A DNA stretch of 17,172 bases. It comes from Prevotella sp. UBA1378 (GTDB lineage: Bacteria > Bacteroidota > Bacteroidia > Bacteroidales > Bacteroidaceae). How positions within the stretch are numbered: the first letter of the stretch is position 1; every line of letters begins with the position of its first letter. A program made the position numbers and the translations under genes. The notes beneath the pieces were generated by a model. The model did no database searches. It saw only the letters and a list, made by a program, of their open reading frames with translations, and was not told the origin of the DNA. The stretch covers positions 1 through 17,172 of the forward strand of contig DBRC01000006.1 in NCBI GenBank assembly GCA_002305505.1. The letters are read 5' to 3'. Positions 13,748 through 17,172 of the stretch are shown here, one piece after another.

Positions 13748-15031
13748 ATGAAAATACTAATGACCAGCATCGTGCTTGCAGGCAGTATCATGCCTGTTGC
13801 AGCACAGTTCTCGAAACCACGGCGCGAATACGTGGAGTACCTCATTACAGCCAGTAACCCCAGCCGCATCTACCTGACGGGGCAAAAGGCCGAACTGCGC
13901 ATCGAAGCCTATAAAGGCGGAAACGCCGTAGACGGGGTGACAGTGTATTACGAAACGGGCGACGAGATGATGAAGCCCGAACGCACAGACTCGGCGGTAT
14001 TCAAGAACGGCGTGGCCGTCATCCCGATGGGTACACGCACAGAACCGGGCTTCAAGGCTTGCTCGCTGCGGTTCGGGGTATACGGGAAACAGGTGAGCGA
14101 CTTAATAAAAGTGGGGTTCGAACCGGAACGCCTGAAACCATTCACCGTGCTACCCGGCGACTTTGACAAGTTTTGGCAGCAGACGGTAAGGGCAGCAGAA
14201 AAGGTAGCGCTCGCACCGGAAATCACGCCACTGCCACATCATTCTACTGATAAGGTAGAGGTTTCACTGGTAAAACTCACCGTGGGACGCAACGGGCGCA
14301 ATATGTACGGCTATCTGACGAAACCGAAAGACGGGAAGCGGCATCCCGTGCTTTTCTGCCCGCCAGGAGCCGGCGCTTCCAAGATTACGCCGACCACCTA
14401 TTACAGCGAGCGGGGATATATCTACCTGAACATAGGTATCCACAGCGGGTGCAATCCGGAACTGAGCGACGAAGAATACACCAAGGCACGCAAGATAGCC
14501 CATAACTATAACCGCAACGGCATCGAGACGAAAGAACGGTTTTACTACCGCGAGGTGTATGCCGGCTGTTCGCGCTGTATCGACTTCCTCACCACGCTGC
14601 CCGAATGGGACGGGAAGAACGTAGGTGTAACGGGAGGGAGCCAAGGGGGCGCGCTGAGCATCATCACGGCGGCACTCAATAAGAAAGTCACATTCTGCTC
14701 CCCGTTCTACCCGGCTCTCTGCGACCTGACGGGATTCCTGCACCAAAGAGCCGGTGGATGGCCGAAATACTTCGATGGGCAGAACGAAAAGGAAGGAGCC
14801 GAACAAACACTGGCTTATTACGACGTGGTGAACTTCGCACGCAGGCTGTCATGCCCCGTATTTTATTCGTTCGGATTCAACGACGATACTTGTTCGCCTA
14901 CCTCCACTTACGCCGCCTACAACGAGATAAAGGCTGTGAAAGTGCTCAGCACAACGCCGTCGAGCGGGCATTGGCGGTTCCCCGACACGAACGAAGAAGC
15001 GATGAGGTGGATGGAGGCGCAATGGGAATAA
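13748..15031 (+). CDS. Acetylxylan esterase-like hydrolase (CE7/AXE1 family), exported
   Basis: This protein of 427 residues has a signal peptide (MKILMTSIVLAGSIMPVAAQ), so it is probably periplasmic. Residues of about 28-125 form an extra beta-rich N-terminal domain. Residues 130-427 form the alpha/beta hydrolase domain of CE7 acetyl esterases/cephalosporin deacetylases. The nucleophile is Ser298 in GVTGGSQGG. The acid is probably Asp379 in FGFNDDTCSPTSTYAAYNEI, a clear CE7 signature. The base is probably His408 in SSGHW, where many relatives have HEG. The predicted role is removal of acetyl groups from xylan or other O-acetylated sugars. It converges with mnmA, with 16 bases between the stops. 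There is no glycan-utilisation (SusCD) locus in the window, so the substrate is open. Confidence 0.88.
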   Translation: MKILMTSIVLAGSIMPVAAQFSKPRREYVEYLITASNPSRIYLTGQKAELRIEAYKGGNAVDGVTVYYETGDEMMKPERTDSAVFKNGVAVIPMGTRTEPGFKACSLRFGVYGKQVSDLIKVGFEPERLKPFTVLPGDFDKFWQQTVRAAEKVALAPEITPLPHHSTDKVEVSLVKLTVGRNGRNMYGYLTKPKDGKRHPVLFCPPGAGASKITPTTYYSERGYIYLNIGIHSGCNPELSDEEYTKARKIAHNYNRNGIETKERFYYREVYAGCSRCIDFLTTLPEWDGKNVGVTGGSQGGALSIITAALNKKVTFCSPFYPALCDLTGFLHQRAGGWPKYFDGQNEKEGAEQTLAYYDVVNFARRLSCPVFYSFGFNDDTCSPTSTYAAYNEIKAVKVLSTTPSSGHWRFPDTNEEAMRWMEAQWE

Positions 15032-15047
15032 AGCATGCCGGCAGGCA

Positions 15048-16115
15048 TCAAAGTGTTATCTCGCCGCTACCGTAACAACGGTGGTGGCGGTTGTCGTATA
15101 CCACGCAGAACTGTCCGGGGGCAACGCCGTGAATCGGTTTTTCGGCATACACGGTAAAGGCTTCGTCGCTGCCCGTCGGCTCTATCTTTCCCGGAAGGTA
15201 TCCGGGCGTATGCCGTATCTTGAATGTCACGTCGGCAGGCAGCGGCATGCCGTTGATGCTGTGGAAACCGTGTACCTTAAAGCTTTGCTGATAAGCCGCT
15301 GCGGGGTCGTAACCATGAGCCACATAAAGAATATTCCGCCCGATGTCTTTCTTCACCACAAACCATGGGCCGCCGCCGAAACCCATGCCCTTGCGCTGCC
15401 CGATGGTATGGAACCACAGGCCGCGGTGCTCACCGATGCGCTTGCCCGTGGCCAGTTCAACCACGTCGCCGGGCTGTTCGCCGAGATAACGGCGGATGTA
15501 CTCATTGTAATTCACTTTCCCCAGGAAGCAGATGCCTTGCGAGTCTTTCCGCTTGGAGTTCACCAAGTGTTCGCGCTCAGCAATCCGGCGCACCTCGTCT
15601 TTCATCATGTGCCCGATGGGGAAAAGGGCTTTCTCCAGCTGCCAGTCATAAATCTGCGCAAGGAAGTCGGTTTGGTCTTTTACCGGGTCAGGACTGGTGC
15701 AGAGCCACTTCACGCCGCCGTCGGTTTCCGTCTGCGCATAATGGCCGGTGGCGATAAGGTCGTAACTGTGCCCCATCTTGGCATCGAAAGCACCGAACTT
15801 TATCAAGCGGTTGCACATCACGTCGGGATTTGGCGTAAATCCAGCCTTCACCTTATCCATCGTATACTTTGTCACCTGTTCCCAATACTCGCGGTGACAG
15901 TCTACCACCTGCAAGCTACAGCCGTAGCGCCGGGCCACGGCCGTGGCCATTTCCAGGTCTTCCTCGCTCGCACAGTCCCACTCTTCCTGTTCCTCCGGCC
16001 CTATCTTTATATAGAAGCAATCGGGGCGGAGCCCTTGCCGCGCCAGTTCGTAAACCACTACCGAACTGTCAACGCCGCCTGAGAGCAACACTGCTATTCT
16101 TTTATCATCTATCAT
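15048..16115 (-). CDS. mnmA: tRNA-specific 2-thiouridylase MnmA
   Basis: This cytoplasmic enzyme of 355 residues thiolates U34 of tRNA Lys, Glu and Gln. It activates the base with ATP and receives sulfur as a persulfide. The PP-loop is SGGVDSS (12-18). The first catalytic cysteine is C101 in NPDVMCN and the second is C196 in DSQGICFLG. ATGHYAQ (122-128) and HTIGQRKGMGFGG are also conserved. All catalytic residues are intact. Bacteroides genomes often carry more than one MnmA paralogue, so this may not be the only copy. The promoter at 16120-16150 is ideal and the ATG lies 4 bases after the -7 box, so the mRNA is probably leaderless. It is divergent from the epimerase gene. Confidence 0.95.
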   Translation of the reverse strand: MIDDKRIAVLLSGGVDSSVVVYELARQGLRPDCFYIKIGPEEQEEWDCASEEDLEMATAVARRYGCSLQVVDCHREYWEQVTKYTMDKVKAGFTPNPDVMCNRLIKFGAFDAKMGHSYDLIATGHYAQTETDGGVKWLCTSPDPVKDQTDFLAQIYDWQLEKALFPIGHMMKDEVRRIAEREHLVNSKRKDSQGICFLGKVNYNEYIRRYLGEQPGDVVELATGKRIGEHRGLWFHTIGQRKGMGFGGGPWFVVKKDIGRNILYVAHGYDPAAAYQQSFKVHGFHSINGMPLPADVTFKIRHTPGYLPGKIEPTGSDEAFTVYAEKPIHGVAPGQFCVVYDNRHHRCYGSGEITL

Positions 16116-16119
16116 ACTG

Positions 16120-16150
16120 CAAAGGTACTAAAAGAAAGCAAAATTACAAA
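16120..16150 (-). promoter_or_regulatory. Promoter of mnmA
   Basis: The minus strand shows TTTG (16147-16150), 19 bases, then TACCTTTG (16120-16127), with the ATG starting at 16115. Confidence 0.8.
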
Positions 16151-16168
16151 AAAGAACGGGCGTAAACA

Positions 16169-16200
16169 TTTGGAAGTATCAGCAAAAAAACTTATCTTTG
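16169..16200 (+). promoter_or_regulatory. Promoter of the aldose epimerase gene
   Basis: TTTG (16169-16172), 20 bases, then TATCTTTG (16193-16200). The -7 box lies in the dyad CTTATCTT-TGCAT-AAGATAAG (16191-16211). The leader of about 85 bases also contains TTCGG-CAAC-CCGAA (16217-16230). Confidence 0.8.
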
Positions 16201-16290
16201 CATAAGATAAGCGGCATTCGGCAACCCGAAAGCAAGCATTCATTATCCTTACGGCATAACAGCAAAACGAATCAAATAAATACAAAAACT

Positions 16291-17160
16291 ATGGAAGAAC
16301 TGAAGAATGAGTATTTGACCATCAAAGTAGCAGAGACGGGAGCCGAGCTCCAAAGCATCAAGGATGCACAAGGTAAGGAATACTTATGGCAGGGCGACCC
16401 CAACTTCTGGCCGCGCCGTTCGCCCATCCTGTTCCCGATAGTGTGCAGCGTGGAGAACGACACTTACTTCGCAGAAGGGAAGGAATACCATCTGCCGCGA
16501 CACGGCTTTGCCCGCGACATGGCGTTTAAGCTGGTTAACCGCACGCCCGAGCGCCTCACCTTTGCCCTGCACGACTCGGAAGAGACGCTGAAAGTATACC
16601 CCTACCGCTTCAACCTGGCCATCAGCTACCGTTTAGACGGCAACATCATCCATGTGGTATGGCACGTACAGAACACGGATACGAAGGAGATACACTTCCA
16701 AATCGGCGGTCACCCGGCATTCAACGTGCCCGGCATGGCAGCAGGCAGTGCATTGTGCGGCACGCTGAGATTAGACAACGAGGCTCCCCTCGACGGTTTG
16801 AAGAGTTATATCGACGGCTCGCATGAAATGACGGAGGTGCCGGTAGAGGCAGAGAAAGGCATCATCGAGTTCAGCGACAACACGTTCCGCAACGACTCGG
16901 TAAAGATACACAAATGCCAGACACGCCAGGTGGAACTGCTCAACAAAAGCGGAAAGCCGGAAGTAACCGTCGGATACAAGGCACCGGTCATCGCCTTCTG
17001 GAGCCCGTTCGGGCTGAACGCTCCGTTCGTATGCATCGAACCGTGGTACGGACTGGGCGACCCGCGGGGCTACAAGGGCGAGTTCAAGGACAAACCGCTG
17101 ATGAACCACCTGCAGCCCGGTGCTTCGTTCATGACAGAATATACGATTAAAATTTCCTGA
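16291..17160 (+). CDS. Aldose 1-epimerase family protein (LacX-like)
   Basis: This cytoplasmic protein of 289 residues belongs to the galactose mutarotase superfamily, LacX-like branch. It probably interconverts the anomers of a sugar or sugar phosphate. The family histidines are His71 in RHGFAR and His141 in GGHPAFN, and the likely catalytic glutamate is in VCIEPWYGLGD. RRSPILFPIV (42-51) is typical of the branch. I chose the ATG at 16291. An in-frame ATG at 16198 overlaps the -7 box of the promoter, and its 31 extra residues are translated leader. Substrate is not determinable. The window ends 12 bases after the stop, and no terminator is visible. Confidence 0.9.
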   Translation: MEELKNEYLTIKVAETGAELQSIKDAQGKEYLWQGDPNFWPRRSPILFPIVCSVENDTYFAEGKEYHLPRHGFARDMAFKLVNRTPERLTFALHDSEETLKVYPYRFNLAISYRLDGNIIHVVWHVQNTDTKEIHFQIGGHPAFNVPGMAAGSALCGTLRLDNEAPLDGLKSYIDGSHEMTEVPVEAEKGIIEFSDNTFRNDSVKIHKCQTRQVELLNKSGKPEVTVGYKAPVIAFWSPFGLNAPFVCIEPWYGLGDPRGYKGEFKDKPLMNHLQPGASFMTEYTIKIS

Positions 17161-17172
17161 TAAAAAACTAAC

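Noticed and set aside
15081..16082. 333-residue plus-strand frame
   Set aside because: It is antisense to mnmA, which has all catalytic motifs; the frame has no family features of its own.
16198..16290. Upstream start of the epimerase gene adding 31 residues
   Set aside because: The ATG lies inside the -7 promoter box, so it would not be on the mRNA; the family N-terminus begins at 16291.

Overview
The window looks like a chromosomal segment of a Bacteroidaceae bacterium (Bacteroides or Phocaeicola-like). Nearly every gene start is preceded by the Bacteroidetes promoter pattern TTTG or TTG, about 19-21 bases, then TAnnTTTG. The gene families also fit: NVEALA peptide, TolB-like/6-bladed propeller lipoproteins, NhaD, and a rhaB-rhaA-rhaT operon. 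No rRNA, tRNA, CRISPR array or insertion sequence was recognised. Species cannot be told from the sequence alone.

Region 1 (1-3915) is AT-rich, accessory in character and transcribed leftward. Positions 1-1060 hold two small genes and three different families of short, regularly spaced direct repeats. Positions 1069-3521 form a cluster headed by an NVEALA-type exported peptide (3252-3521), followed by an intact 6-bladed propeller lipoprotein (2089-3240) and a second propeller lipoprotein (1069-1970). The second one is broken by what looks like a one-base loss in an A tract, and its C-terminus is abnormal.

Region 2 (3916-7806) is GC-richer. It carries an orphan OmpR/PhoB-type response regulator, an unusual array of four 22-bp-spaced dyads, an AraC-family regulator, a small exported HMA-fold protein without the metal-binding cysteines followed by a strong terminator, and a divergent NhaD sodium/proton antiporter.

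Region 3 (7900-11860) is the L-rhamnose operon: rhamnulokinase, L-rhamnose isomerase and rhamnose/H+ symporter. It lacks the aldolase and lactaldehyde reductase that complete the pathway, so those must be elsewhere or outside the window. A perfect GTAAACGTTTAC palindrome lies upstream of its promoter. The AraC protein at 4926-5798 is a reasonable candidate for its regulator, but this is inference.

Region 4 (11861-17172) holds a leftward pair (small membrane protein and lipoprotein), a rightward pair (unknown helical protein and a CE7-type acetyl esterase), the leftward tRNA thiolase mnmA, and a rightward LacX-like aldose 1-epimerase. The two divergent promoter regions here have ideal consensus elements. 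Three of their four genes have the start codon only 4-7 bases after the -7 box, suggesting leaderless mRNAs.
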